Assembly (NCBI RefSeq): GCF_024171605.1
Contig: NZ_JALKAA010000002.1
Coordinates: 186,001-250,000, forward strand
Origin: Pontibacter sp. HSC-36F09
GTDB taxonomy: Bacteria > Bacteroidota > Bacteroidia > Cytophagales > Hymenobacteraceae
Direction of reading: 5' to 3'
DNA: 64,000 nucleotides
Position 1 is the first letter of the stretch. The number at the start of each line of letters is the position of its first letter. Positions 44,786 to 53,620 of the stretch are shown here, piece by piece. The translations under genes and the position numbers were made by a program. The notes under the pieces are model-generated. The model did no database searches. It worked only from the letters and a program-made list of their open reading frames with translations, and had not been told where the DNA came from.

Positions 44786-46051
44786 ATGGAAGAAACCACT
44801 ACCGCTACAGCACCCCTCATCACCAACGATGCCGTTGTGCTGGGTATTCTCATCATCATCCTTGCCATTATTTTCAAAACCTCATCGAGTGAGCGTACCG
44901 TGTTCAAGAAATTCTACTCGGTTGTGCCATCGCTTTTGCTTTGTTACCTTATACCTAGCATACTCAACTCGCTCAATATCATCTCTGGGGAAACGTCAGC
45001 CTTGTATGGCATGGCTTCGCGTTACCTGTTGCCGGCAAGTTTGGTGCTGTTCACCATCAGCCTCGACCTGAAAGAAATCTGGAAGCTGCGCCACAAAGCG
45101 GGCCTGATGTTTATCACGGGTACAGTCGGTATCATCATTGGCGGTCCGTTGGCTATCCTCATCGTCTCCACATTTGCGCCTGATATTGTAGGGGGAGCGG
45201 GGCCCGATGCCGTGTGGCGTGGTCTCTCCACGATAGCAGGTAGCTGGATTGGCGGCGGCGCTAACCAACTGGCCATGTACGAGGTGTTCAAACCTAATCC
45301 AAACCTATTCTCAGCCGTGATTGCTGTAGATGTGATCGTGGCCAACATCTGGATGGCCGTGCTGCTTTACGGCGCAGGCAGGTCAGAGAAGATAGACACT
45401 TTCTTTAAAGCCGACAGCTCGGCTGTGAATGACCTGAAAAACAAAATTGAGAAGTACCGTCAAAGCATTATGAAAATTCCGACACTGTCAGATCTGATGC
45501 TGATAGCAGGCGTAGGATTTGGTATAACCGGCGTAGCTCACTTCTTTGCAGATATCATTGCCCCCTGGATCGAGGCAAATGCGCCGGAGCTGGCTCAGTT
45601 CAGCCTTACCTCCGGCTTCTTCTGGTTGGTGGTGCTGGCTACTACCTTCGGGATGCTCCTGTCTACCACCAAAGCCCGTAACTTGGAGGGCGCAGGTGCT
45701 TCCCGTATCGCTAGTATTTTCCTCTACATCCTGGTGGCTACCATCGGCATGCAGATGGACGTGACCGCCATCGTGAGTCAGCCGGGCTTGTTCCTGGTGG
45801 GCATCATCTGGATTTCGATACACATGCTGCTGCTACTTATTGTTGGGAAACTCGTCAAGGCACCTTTCTTTTTCCTGGCAGTTGGCAGCCAGGCCAACGT
45901 GGGCGGTGCCGCCTCCGCGCCTATCGTGGCAGCTGCCTTCCATCCGGCACTGGCACCGGTGGGCGTATTGCTGGCTATACTCGGCTATGCGGTGGGTACC
46001 TATGGCGCCTACATCTCAGCCATACTCATGCAGCTGGTGGCGCCTCAGTAA
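44786..46051 (+). CDS. DUF819 family membrane protein (YjcL-like)
   Basis: 421-residue membrane protein with about 11-12 hydrophobic helices. DUF819 features include the SLDLKEIWKLRHK turn, GSWIGGGANQLAMYEVF and a late ASAPIVAAAF..LAPVGVLLAILGYAVGTY. DUF819 proteins are presumed transporters. Its position between the epimerase/PLP pair and the NlpC/P60 peptidase recurs, to my knowledge, in Bacteroidota murein-peptide clusters, so a muropeptide, dipeptide or amino-acid permease is the best guess. No experiment I can cite fixes the substrate. Confidence 0.85.
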   Translation: MEETTTATAPLITNDAVVLGILIIILAIIFKTSSSERTVFKKFYSVVPSLLLCYLIPSILNSLNIISGETSALYGMASRYLLPASLVLFTISLDLKEIWKLRHKAGLMFITGTVGIIIGGPLAILIVSTFAPDIVGGAGPDAVWRGLSTIAGSWIGGGANQLAMYEVFKPNPNLFSAVIAVDVIVANIWMAVLLYGAGRSEKIDTFFKADSSAVNDLKNKIEKYRQSIMKIPTLSDLMLIAGVGFGITGVAHFFADIIAPWIEANAPELAQFSLTSGFFWLVVLATTFGMLLSTTKARNLEGAGASRIASIFLYILVATIGMQMDVTAIVSQPGLFLVGIIWISIHMLLLLIVGKLVKAPFFFLAVGSQANVGGAASAPIVAAAFHPALAPVGVLLAILGYAVGTYGAYISAILMQLVAPQ

Positions 46052-46134
46052 CGAATTATTATAGAAAGATAAATGTTTAGTGAATAATGCTGTTGTCAGG
46101 CACTTGCGTTGGCAGCCGATTAAAAACCGATACC

Positions 46135-47343
46135 ATGATCAAAAAGAACCCATTCGTGCTGTTGCTTTTGCTGGTGCTTGCTTCCTGCACCGGCACACAA
46201 AGCACTACTACCGAAACCGCCACTGCGTCTAAGGTTGAGCCCGCAGTTTCCCCGGCCAAGCCACATATCGATGTCGTGCGGCAACAGTTTGCACCCGACA
46301 AGCGGGTTGCGCTGTTTGATGTGGAGCCCAAGGGGAATGTACTTCGGGGCGAAACCAACATGTCTGAGGCCAAAGCGGATTTGCTAAAGCGTTTGCAGGC
46401 AGCCAATGTGACGTTCGTAGACAGCATACAGGTGCTGCCGGAAGCAGAACTGGGGGGCAAGCATTATGCTGTAGTCACCATTTCAGTGGCCAACATACGC
46501 TCTAAGCCGACCCACTCCGCCGAACTGGCGACACAGGCCACGATGGGCACCCCACTCAAGGTATGGAAGAAGCAAAACGGCTGGTACTTGGTGCAGACGC
46601 CAGACCACTACCTGTCGTGGGTGGATTATGGTGGCATCGCTTTGATGGACCAGACTGCCTTCAATAACTGGCAGCAAGGCAAGAAGTTGATTTACACCAA
46701 AACCTATGGTTTCGCGCACGCCACCGCAGACAGGAATTCCTCAAGTGTGTCCGACATGGTGTACGGTGACGTGATGGTACTCAAGAACAAGACAAAAGAT
46801 TTTTATGAAGTTGCCTTCCCGGACGGGCGAACCGGTTTTGTTGCCGCTGCCGAAGCCATGGATTTCAAGGAATGGGTAGCCACGCGCAAACCAACCGAAG
46901 ATAACCTGGTGGCTTCCAGCAAAGAAATGCTAGGTATGCCATACCTATGGGGCGGCACTTCTGTGAAAGGAATGGACTGCAGCGGCTTTACCAAAACCAT
47001 TTTCTTTATGAACGGGCTGGTATTGCCACGCGATGCTTCGCAGCAGGTGCATATTGGCGAGCTAGTGAACACTGACAAAGGTTGGGATGATATGCGTCCG
47101 GGCGATCTGTTGTTTTTCGGTGTGCCAGCCGAAGACGGCAAGCCGGAGCGCGTGGTGCACGTAGGTATGTGGATTGGCGGTAACCAGGAATTTATTCACT
47201 CTGCCGGCCGCGTGCGCATCAACAGCATGAACCCATCCGCCGAAAACCACGATGCTTCAGAACTGGCCCGCTTCCTGCGTGCCAAACGTGTATCGCCGGA
47301 AGCAACCCTTGTGGATCTGCGCGAAAAGCCACTCTACGAGTAA
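46135..47343 (+). CDS. NlpC/P60 endopeptidase with SH3 domains, YkfC-like lipoprotein
   Basis: 402 residues from the ATG at 46135, chosen because it starts a lipoprotein signal (lipobox VLASC); an upstream frame extension adds an implausible N-terminus. Two bacterial SH3-like segments (about 115-175 and 185-245) precede an NlpC/P60 domain. GMDCSGF gives catalytic Cys near 282, VHVGMWIG the His and EFIHSAGRV the third polar residue. YkfC relatives cut gamma-D-Glu-diaminopimelate bonds, freeing L-Ala-D-Glu, the substrate of the epimerase upstream. It ends with a terminator. Confidence 0.9.
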   Translation: MIKKNPFVLLLLLVLASCTGTQSTTTETATASKVEPAVSPAKPHIDVVRQQFAPDKRVALFDVEPKGNVLRGETNMSEAKADLLKRLQAANVTFVDSIQVLPEAELGGKHYAVVTISVANIRSKPTHSAELATQATMGTPLKVWKKQNGWYLVQTPDHYLSWVDYGGIALMDQTAFNNWQQGKKLIYTKTYGFAHATADRNSSSVSDMVYGDVMVLKNKTKDFYEVAFPDGRTGFVAAAEAMDFKEWVATRKPTEDNLVASSKEMLGMPYLWGGTSVKGMDCSGFTKTIFFMNGLVLPRDASQQVHIGELVNTDKGWDDMRPGDLLFFGVPAEDGKPERVVHVGMWIGGNQEFIHSAGRVRINSMNPSAENHDASELARFLRAKRVSPEATLVDLREKPLYE

Positions 47344-47363
47344 GATATAGTATTGATTGAACA

Positions 47364-47397
47364 GAAAGGCGGTGGCGAAAGCTACTGCCTTTTTTAT
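47364..47397 (+). terminator. Terminator after the NlpC/P60 gene
   Basis: AAAGGCGGTGGC and GCTACTGCCTTT pair (two wobbles) around a GAAA tetraloop, followed by TTTTTT-type sequence. Confidence 0.8.
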
Positions 47398-47607
47398 TGT
47401 CATTTCATCCTGATGGAGAATTCCAGAATCCCTGTAGTGGCCGTATTATTTCATTTCCATTTCACACTCTTTTGTATCCCGCAAATAAGAGTTCTCTGCC
47501 GTTAGTTCTGTGCGTTTCATCAAAGGTAGTGGAGGTTAAAGAATTAAAGATTCTTTATTTTCTAAAACAATAATTCTTAGATTAAGTAAAAATTAATGAA
47601 TTATAAA

Positions 47608-47636
47608 TTACTTCTATAAAAATTTAGTAGAAGTAA
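47608..47636. promoter_or_regulatory. Inverted repeat, candidate operator of the ROK regulator
   Basis: TTACTTCTA (47608-47616) and TAGAAGTAA (47628-47636) are perfect 9-bp arms with an 11-base spacer, 56 bases before the regulator's ATG in a very AT-rich stretch. Autoregulation is the simplest reading. The rest of 47398-47692 shows no gene. Confidence 0.5.
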
Positions 47637-47692
47637 CTTGATTTTATACCGCTTATTACCGTACTTTATATTATTAGAAGAAAACTGATCGC

Positions 47693-48946
47693 ATGAGCGC
47701 ATTTCTGGCATTGGAAGAAGGGTATCTGGAGAAGCTCAACCACGTGGAGCGGAAGAAACACCTTCAGAAGATTAAGATTGTGAGGCACTTGTATGTAAAA
47801 GGTGCTCGCTCTAATGCCGATATTTGCAACCGCTTCAATATCAGTTCTCCAACTTCTATGGCTTTGCTCAACGAGCTGATGGCCGAGGGATTGATTGAAA
47901 AACAGGGTCGTGGCGAATCAGTAGGAGGTCGCAAGCCGGAACTGTACGGACTGCGCAACAACTCGCTTTTCGTGCTGAGCATCGAAATGGAAAAGTTCAG
48001 CACCCGCATGGCGATTTTTGATGGCACGAACAACAACATCACCGGCACCCATACCTTTCCAATAAATCTTTCCAAAGACCTTAGCGCAATCGAGGAGCTA
48101 TACCTACACGCCAACAATTTAGTGCTTTCGGCAGGTATAGACGCTGACAAACTGATGGGCATTGGCCTGAGTATGCCGGGCCTTGTTTCCTCCCACGAAG
48201 GCAATAGCTATACCTATCTGCTAACGGGTCAGAACGAAACACCGCTGCAGGATCTGCTGGCCCTCAGGTTTAACAAGCCGGTTTACATCCAGAACGACGT
48301 GAAGAGCATCACCCTGGCCGAGTACCGTTTTGGGGCAGCGCAGGGCAAGCGCGATGTGCTGGTACTCACGCTGGACTGGGGTATCGGTCTGGGGATTATT
48401 ATGGATGGTAAACTGCGTGCCGGTACCTCAGGGTTTGCGGGCGAGTTTGGGCACATCCCTTTTATAGAAAATGGCGTGCTTTGCCATTGCGGCAAGCGCG
48501 GCTGTCTGGAAACTGTTGCCTCAGGAAGTGCATTGGCCCGCATGGCCCGCGAAGGACTGCAGGCCGGTCAGGATACCTTACTAAAAGCGCTTTCAGGGCA
48601 GGAATCTGAGAAAATAGAGCCGCAGACCATCATTCAGGCCGCACACGAAGGTGACCAGTACGCCATCAATATACTCGCCGAAACAGGCCGGAACCTGGGC
48701 AAAGGTATAGCCATGCTGATCCAGCTGTATAACCCGGAGCTGATCATTATTGGCGGTAAAATGGCAGAAGCCAGGCAATACCTCACCACCCCGATACAGC
48801 AATCGATCAACACGTACTGCATGACGCAGCTGCGTGAGCGGACCGAAATCGTGCTTTCCAGGCTGGGAGCGCAGGCAGGTATACTGGGGCCGGTGGCTAC
48901 GGTAATGGAGCGCATTTTTGAGCACCGCATCGAATCAACGAAATAA
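47693..48946 (+). CDS. ROK-family transcriptional regulator (NagC-like)
   Basis: 417-residue ROK repressor: an N-terminal winged helix (about 20-90; RSNADICNRFNISSPT) and a sugar-kinase-like ROK domain with LTLDWGIGLGIIMDG, GEFGHIPF and the Cys-rich zinc motif CHCGKRGCLE. NagC-type proteins sense GlcNAc or GlcNAc-6P. It lies 41 bases upstream of nagB, whose expression it probably controls along with its own. It has the full regulator length, so it is not a stand-alone kinase. Confidence 0.92.
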   Translation: MSAFLALEEGYLEKLNHVERKKHLQKIKIVRHLYVKGARSNADICNRFNISSPTSMALLNELMAEGLIEKQGRGESVGGRKPELYGLRNNSLFVLSIEMEKFSTRMAIFDGTNNNITGTHTFPINLSKDLSAIEELYLHANNLVLSAGIDADKLMGIGLSMPGLVSSHEGNSYTYLLTGQNETPLQDLLALRFNKPVYIQNDVKSITLAEYRFGAAQGKRDVLVLTLDWGIGLGIIMDGKLRAGTSGFAGEFGHIPFIENGVLCHCGKRGCLETVASGSALARMAREGLQAGQDTLLKALSGQESEKIEPQTIIQAAHEGDQYAINILAETGRNLGKGIAMLIQLYNPELIIIGGKMAEARQYLTTPIQQSINTYCMTQLRERTEIVLSRLGAQAGILGPVATVMERIFEHRIESTK

Positions 48947-48987
48947 CAGAACAACGAAACACAACATCACATTATAGCACAAAGAAA

Positions 48988-50907
48988 ATGGCACGATTAA
49001 ATCTTCTGGAAGAAACCCGTTTTGAAAAGCTTCCGGTTACCGTTTACTCCGATGAACATGTCGCCTCGGTGAAAGTGGCACAGCGTATAGCGGAGCTGAT
49101 CAGGTATAAGCAAGGACGCAACGAAAAGGCTGTGCTCGGTCTGGCCACGGGTGCCACACCCATAAAGGTGTATGCCGAACTGGTGCGCCTGCATCGCGAA
49201 GAAGGGCTTAGCTTCCGCAATGTGATCACCTTCAACCTGGACGAGTACTACCCGATGCAGCCAACTGCGGTGCAGAGCTATGTCACGTTCATGAACGAGA
49301 ACCTGTTCGACCTCATCGACATCAACAAAAACAATGTGCATATACCTGACGGCACGCTGCCACAGGAAAGAATACACGACTACTGCCTGGAATACGAGCG
49401 CAAGATCGAAGCCGTAGGCGGCCTGGATCTGCAGCTGCTGGGCATTGGTCGTACGGGTCACATCGGTTTCAACGAGCCGGGTTCTGCGCCAAACTCAGGT
49501 ACACGCCTGGTAACGCTCGACGACCTGACCCGCCGTGATGCTTCCCGTGACTTTGGTGGTAAGGAAAATGTGCCGCGCAAAGCCATCACCATGGGCATCG
49601 GTACTATCTTCAAAGCCCGCGAAATTATCCTGATGGCCTGGAGTGGCAAGAAAGCGCCGATCATCAAAAAAGCGGTGGAAGGGGAAATGTCGAGTGATGT
49701 TCCGGCCACATACCTGCAATTATCAGACAATGTCGAGTTTGTGCTGGACATGGACGCTGCTTCGGATCTGACCCGCTTCAATACGCCATGGTTGGTAAAA
49801 GATTGCCCATGGGATGATGCCCAGATCAAGAAAGCGGTTATTTGGTTGTCGCAGACGATGAAGAAGCCGATCCTGAAGCTGACCGAGGAAGATTACAACA
49901 ACAACGGCATGGCCCAGCTGATCACCGAAAAGGGTACAGCCTACGAAATCAACATCGACATCTTCAACAAGCTGCAAAGCACCATCACCGGCTGGCCGGG
50001 TGGTAAACCTAACGCCGACGACAGACGTCGTCCGGAGCGTGCCGAACCTGCCCGCAAGCGTGTCGTAATCTTCTCGCCACACCCGGATGATGATGTGATC
50101 TCGATGGGGGGTACGTTTATCCGACTGGTGGATCAGGGGCATGATGTTCATGTAGCTTACCAGACTTCCGGCAACACAGCCGTGTGGGACGATGACGTGC
50201 TGCGCTACATGGAGTTTGCCATCGACTTTAACAAGAGCATCGGGCAGGAGACGAATCACCTGGAAAATATCTACGACGACATGCGTGGCTTCCTGGAGAA
50301 CAAGCAGCCAAACCAGCTCGACACGCAGGAAATTCGCGATGTGAAAGGCTTTATCCGCAAGAGCGAGGCCATTGCCGGTGCCCGCTATGCCGGTCTCGAA
50401 GATGATCACATTCACTTTATGGCGCTGCCGTTCTACGAAACAGGCAAGACGGTGAAGAAGCCAGTGACTGATATTGACGTGGAACTGACCATCGAACTAC
50501 TGCAGCAAGTGAAGCCGCATCAGGTGTTTGCCGCCGGCGACTTTGCCGACCCGCACGGCACGCACATCGTTTGCTTCAACATTGTGCTGGCCGCCCTTAC
50601 CCACCTGCGCGAAACCGAGGAGTGGGCCAAAGACTGCTGGCTGTGGATGTACCGCGGTGCCTGGCACGAATTTGCTACGCACGAGATCGAAATGGCTGTG
50701 CCGTTGTCGCCGCAGGAAGTGGAACGCAAGCGCAACGCCATCTTCAAGCACCAGTCACAGAAGGACTATCCGGTGTTCCCGGGCGACGATGCACGCGAGT
50801 TCTGGGTACGTGCCGAAGAGCGCAATCGCGAGACCGCCAAGAACTACGATGACCTGGGCCTTGCCAACTACGAGGCGATGGAAGCTTTCGTGAAATGGAA
50901 ATTCTAG
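48988..50907 (+). CDS. nagB: Glucosamine-6-phosphate deaminase fused to LmbE/PIG-L deacetylase-like domain
   Basis: 639 residues, against about 266 for plain NagB. The N-terminal deaminase (about 10-320) has GLATGATPIKVYAEL, FNLDEYYPM and GIGRTGHIGFNEPGS, all canonical. The C-terminal domain (about 355-639) is LmbE/PIG-L type: FSPHPDDDVISMGG with the zinc HPDD near residue 365, and a later DFADPHGTH His motif. PIG-L enzymes deacetylate GlcNAc-containing compounds, so the protein might carry deacetylation and deamination in one chain, which is notable because nagA is absent here. Fusions of this kind are known in Bacteroidota annotation; the C-domain activity is unproven. Confidence 0.93.
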   Translation: MARLNLLEETRFEKLPVTVYSDEHVASVKVAQRIAELIRYKQGRNEKAVLGLATGATPIKVYAELVRLHREEGLSFRNVITFNLDEYYPMQPTAVQSYVTFMNENLFDLIDINKNNVHIPDGTLPQERIHDYCLEYERKIEAVGGLDLQLLGIGRTGHIGFNEPGSAPNSGTRLVTLDDLTRRDASRDFGGKENVPRKAITMGIGTIFKAREIILMAWSGKKAPIIKKAVEGEMSSDVPATYLQLSDNVEFVLDMDAASDLTRFNTPWLVKDCPWDDAQIKKAVIWLSQTMKKPILKLTEEDYNNNGMAQLITEKGTAYEINIDIFNKLQSTITGWPGGKPNADDRRRPERAEPARKRVVIFSPHPDDDVISMGGTFIRLVDQGHDVHVAYQTSGNTAVWDDDVLRYMEFAIDFNKSIGQETNHLENIYDDMRGFLENKQPNQLDTQEIRDVKGFIRKSEAIAGARYAGLEDDHIHFMALPFYETGKTVKKPVTDIDVELTIELLQQVKPHQVFAAGDFADPHGTHIVCFNIVLAALTHLRETEEWAKDCWLWMYRGAWHEFATHEIEMAVPLSPQEVERKRNAIFKHQSQKDYPVFPGDDAREFWVRAEERNRETAKNYDDLGLANYEAMEAFVKWKF

Positions 50908-50918
50908 ATTAAACAATG

Positions 50919-50968
50919 ACAGCTGAAACGGAGCAAATTGCTTAGCTTTGTTTCAGCTGTTTTTTTAT
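50919..50968 (+). terminator. Strong terminator after nagB
   Basis: ACAGCTGAAAC (50919-50929) pairs with GTTTCAGCTGT (50950-50960), followed by TTTTTTATTT. It ends 12-60 bases after the nagB stop. Confidence 0.85.
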
Positions 50969-51071
50969 TTGTCTGGGTTTGTGAAATTGACCCTGATTTA
51001 GCTAAAGGCAGGACTCGTTACACTTTGTTTTGTCATCCTGTAAGGATCCTGTTAAAAAGTAGCATAGGCTC

Positions 51072-51097
51072 GGCTTCTTAGGCAGAAGCCTTTTTTA
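51072..51097 (+). terminator. Second terminator or leader attenuator before GH20
   Basis: GGCTTCT and AGAAGCC pair around a 5-base loop and are followed by TTTTTT. It lies about 60 bases upstream of the GH20 start and 100 bases after the nagB terminator, so it has no obvious gene of its own to end. Confidence 0.6.
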
Positions 51098-51157
51098 TCA
51101 ACCAGGCCGCATCGCTTTCAAGCATTACCAACACCCTTAAAAACACGCGTTTCTGAT

Positions 51158-53497
51158 ATGACTTTCAGAAAAAATATTCTTACCCTTTTGCTCTCGATTT
51201 TCTGCACGGCAGGTATAGCTACGCTTTCGCAGGCGCAGGTAAAGCCTGAATCGCTGTCGCTGATACCGCAGCCAGTGAAACTGACCACCCAAAAGGGAGG
51301 CTTTCTGGTGCAACCCTCCACCAAGGTATATGTTGATCCGAAAAATGATGATCTGCTGCGTGTAGGCGAGTTTTTGGCCCAGCACATCGAAGGGGCAATC
51401 GGTCACAAGCCGGAGGTGATCCAGAAAAAGCCGAAGAAAAAAGAGACGAACCTGATCTACCTGACGCTGAAGACAGATAACGATACGCTGGGTGCAGAAG
51501 GCTATACCCTGGATGTAAAGCAGAATCGCATTACTTTGGCTGCAAAAGAAACACATGGCACATTCCTGGGTATACAGACGATACGCCAGTTGCTGCCTGC
51601 CCAAAAAACATCCGAGTCAGCGCTTATACCTGCGCTCCAGATCGTGGACAAACCCCGCTATACCTGGCGCGGCATGCACCTGGACGTGACCCGCCATTTC
51701 TTTCCGGTGGAGTTCGTGAAGCAATACATCGATTACCTGGCGATGCACAAGTTGAACAGCTTTCACTGGCACCTGACCGATGACCAGGGCTGGCGCATCG
51801 AGATCAAAAAGCACCCGAAACTGACCGAAGTTGGCGCCTGGCGCGATAGTACATTGATCGGCCACTACTGGGATCTTCCACAGACATACCGCAAGCGTCG
51901 TCACGGCGGCTACTATACCCAGGAGCAGATAAAAGAAGTCGTGAAGTATGCGCAGGACCGCTTCATCAACGTGGTGCCTGAGATCGAAATGCCGGGCCAT
52001 GCACTGGCAGCCCTGACAGCCTATCCAGAGCTTTCGTGTACCGGCGGTCCGCACAAAGTGGAGTCGAAGTGGGGTATTTTTCCGGATATTTTCTGTGCCG
52101 GCAACGAGCAGACTTTCGCCTTTCTGGAAGATGTACTTACGGAAGTGATGGAGCTTTTTCCGAGTAAAGTGATTCACGTAGGTGGCGACGAAGCCCCGAA
52201 AACCCGCTGGAAGGTTTGTCCGAAATGCCAGAAGCGCATTGCCGACGAAGGCCTGAAAGACGAGCACGAACTGCAGAGCTATTTTGTGCAGCGCATGGAG
52301 AAATTCGCAAATAAGAACGGTCGCATCATCATCGGCTGGGACGAGATTCTGGAAGGCGGCTTGGCCCCGAATGCTTATGTGATGTCATGGCGCGGCACCA
52401 AAGGAGGTATAGCGGCCGCTAAAGAAAAGCACTACGTGGTGATGTCGCCGGGCACGCCTCTGTACTTTGACTACTACCAAGGCGAACGCAACCTCGAACC
52501 GACCACCATACATGGGTATAACCCGCTTTCTAAGGTATACGCCTACGATCCAACGCCCAGCGAATTGTCAGCTGAAGAGAAAAAGTACATCCTGGGAGCG
52601 CAGGCTAACTTGTGGACCGAATACATATCGACCGAAGAGCATGTAGAGTACATGGTGTTTCCGCGCATATCGGCCCTGAGCGAAGTATTATGGACACCTG
52701 CCAAACTGAAAGACTGGAAAAGCTTCCAGAACCGTATGACGGAGCAGTACAAGCGATACGATGCGTTGGGCGTCAACTATGCCCGCAGCGCTTTCAATGT
52801 GAACCAGCAACTGCAGGTAGACACGGCCAGCAATAGAGCCAACGTGACTTTTAAGACCGATGCGGCAGATGTCACCATCCACTATACCTTAGACGGATTT
52901 GAGCCAAACACGAGGTCGCAGGTATACAAAGGACCGTTCTCGCTCAACAAAACAGCCACGATCAAAGCCGGTTCTTTTGTAGACGGCAAGCTGGTTGGCA
53001 AGGTAAGCACCCGCACTTTCGAAGCGCACAAAGGCCTGAACAAGAATATCACACTTACCACTCCCGCTCACCAGAACTTTGCCAATAAGTCAAAACTAGT
53101 AGACGGTCTGAAGGGATCAACCGATCAGTATGATGGTCACTGGGTCGGTTTCCTGGACTCAGACGTGGAGGCGATCATTGACTTGGGGAAAGAGCAGCCG
53201 ATCAAAAGGATGAGCACCAGCTTTATGCAGAACATTGGCTATCGCATTTTCCTGCCCGTTCAGGTAGAGTATGCACTGTCAGTGGATGGCACCAGGTATG
53301 TGACCGTAGACACGATCGACGATCCGAACCCACTGGGCGCAGAGGGCATCACGACCCACGAGGTTGCCGCCACTATCCCGCTCACCCGCGCCCGCTTTGT
53401 GAAAGTGAAGGTTCGCAGCGTAGGCGTGAGCCCGGATAAGTACCCTTCTGCCGGGCAGAAAACCTGGCTGATGCTGGATGAGATCGTGGTAGAGTAA
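51158..53497 (+). CDS. Beta-N-acetylhexosaminidase (GH20)
   Basis: 779-residue secreted hydrolase (signal peptide ending LSQAQ). A GH20b N-domain (about 25-165) is followed by the TIM-barrel: RGMHLDVTRHFFP, NSFHWHLTDDQGWRIEIK, EIEMPGHALAAL and HVGGDEAPKTRW with the catalytic Asp344-Glu345 pair. A chitobiase-like C domain (about 560-625) and an F5/8-type discoidin domain (about 640-779) complete it. It removes terminal GlcNAc or GalNAc from glycans, including chitin and murein oligomers. It is followed by a GlcNAc-type permease, so it feeds the NagB pathway. Confidence 0.95.
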   Translation: MTFRKNILTLLLSIFCTAGIATLSQAQVKPESLSLIPQPVKLTTQKGGFLVQPSTKVYVDPKNDDLLRVGEFLAQHIEGAIGHKPEVIQKKPKKKETNLIYLTLKTDNDTLGAEGYTLDVKQNRITLAAKETHGTFLGIQTIRQLLPAQKTSESALIPALQIVDKPRYTWRGMHLDVTRHFFPVEFVKQYIDYLAMHKLNSFHWHLTDDQGWRIEIKKHPKLTEVGAWRDSTLIGHYWDLPQTYRKRRHGGYYTQEQIKEVVKYAQDRFINVVPEIEMPGHALAALTAYPELSCTGGPHKVESKWGIFPDIFCAGNEQTFAFLEDVLTEVMELFPSKVIHVGGDEAPKTRWKVCPKCQKRIADEGLKDEHELQSYFVQRMEKFANKNGRIIIGWDEILEGGLAPNAYVMSWRGTKGGIAAAKEKHYVVMSPGTPLYFDYYQGERNLEPTTIHGYNPLSKVYAYDPTPSELSAEEKKYILGAQANLWTEYISTEEHVEYMVFPRISALSEVLWTPAKLKDWKSFQNRMTEQYKRYDALGVNYARSAFNVNQQLQVDTASNRANVTFKTDAADVTIHYTLDGFEPNTRSQVYKGPFSLNKTATIKAGSFVDGKLVGKVSTRTFEAHKGLNKNITLTTPAHQNFANKSKLVDGLKGSTDQYDGHWVGFLDSDVEAIIDLGKEQPIKRMSTSFMQNIGYRIFLPVQVEYALSVDGTRYVTVDTIDDPNPLGAEGITTHEVAATIPLTRARFVKVKVRSVGVSPDKYPSAGQKTWLMLDEIVVE

Positions 53498-53620
53498 GTG
53501 ATCAGTCAAATTTTAAGGTTATAACACCTGATATCCGCGAGATAAATTTTATATTGTACCCTTAATACCGGGCTTAATCACCGGAAGCAGTTTTGCACTT
53601 CATCTATACCTAAACTTAAC

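Noticed and set aside
51025..51060. TGTCATCCTGTAAGGATCCTGTT as a full REP-type repeat
   Set aside because: It resembles common TGTCATCCTG-type intergenic repeats, but only one partial arm is present and no second copy was found here.
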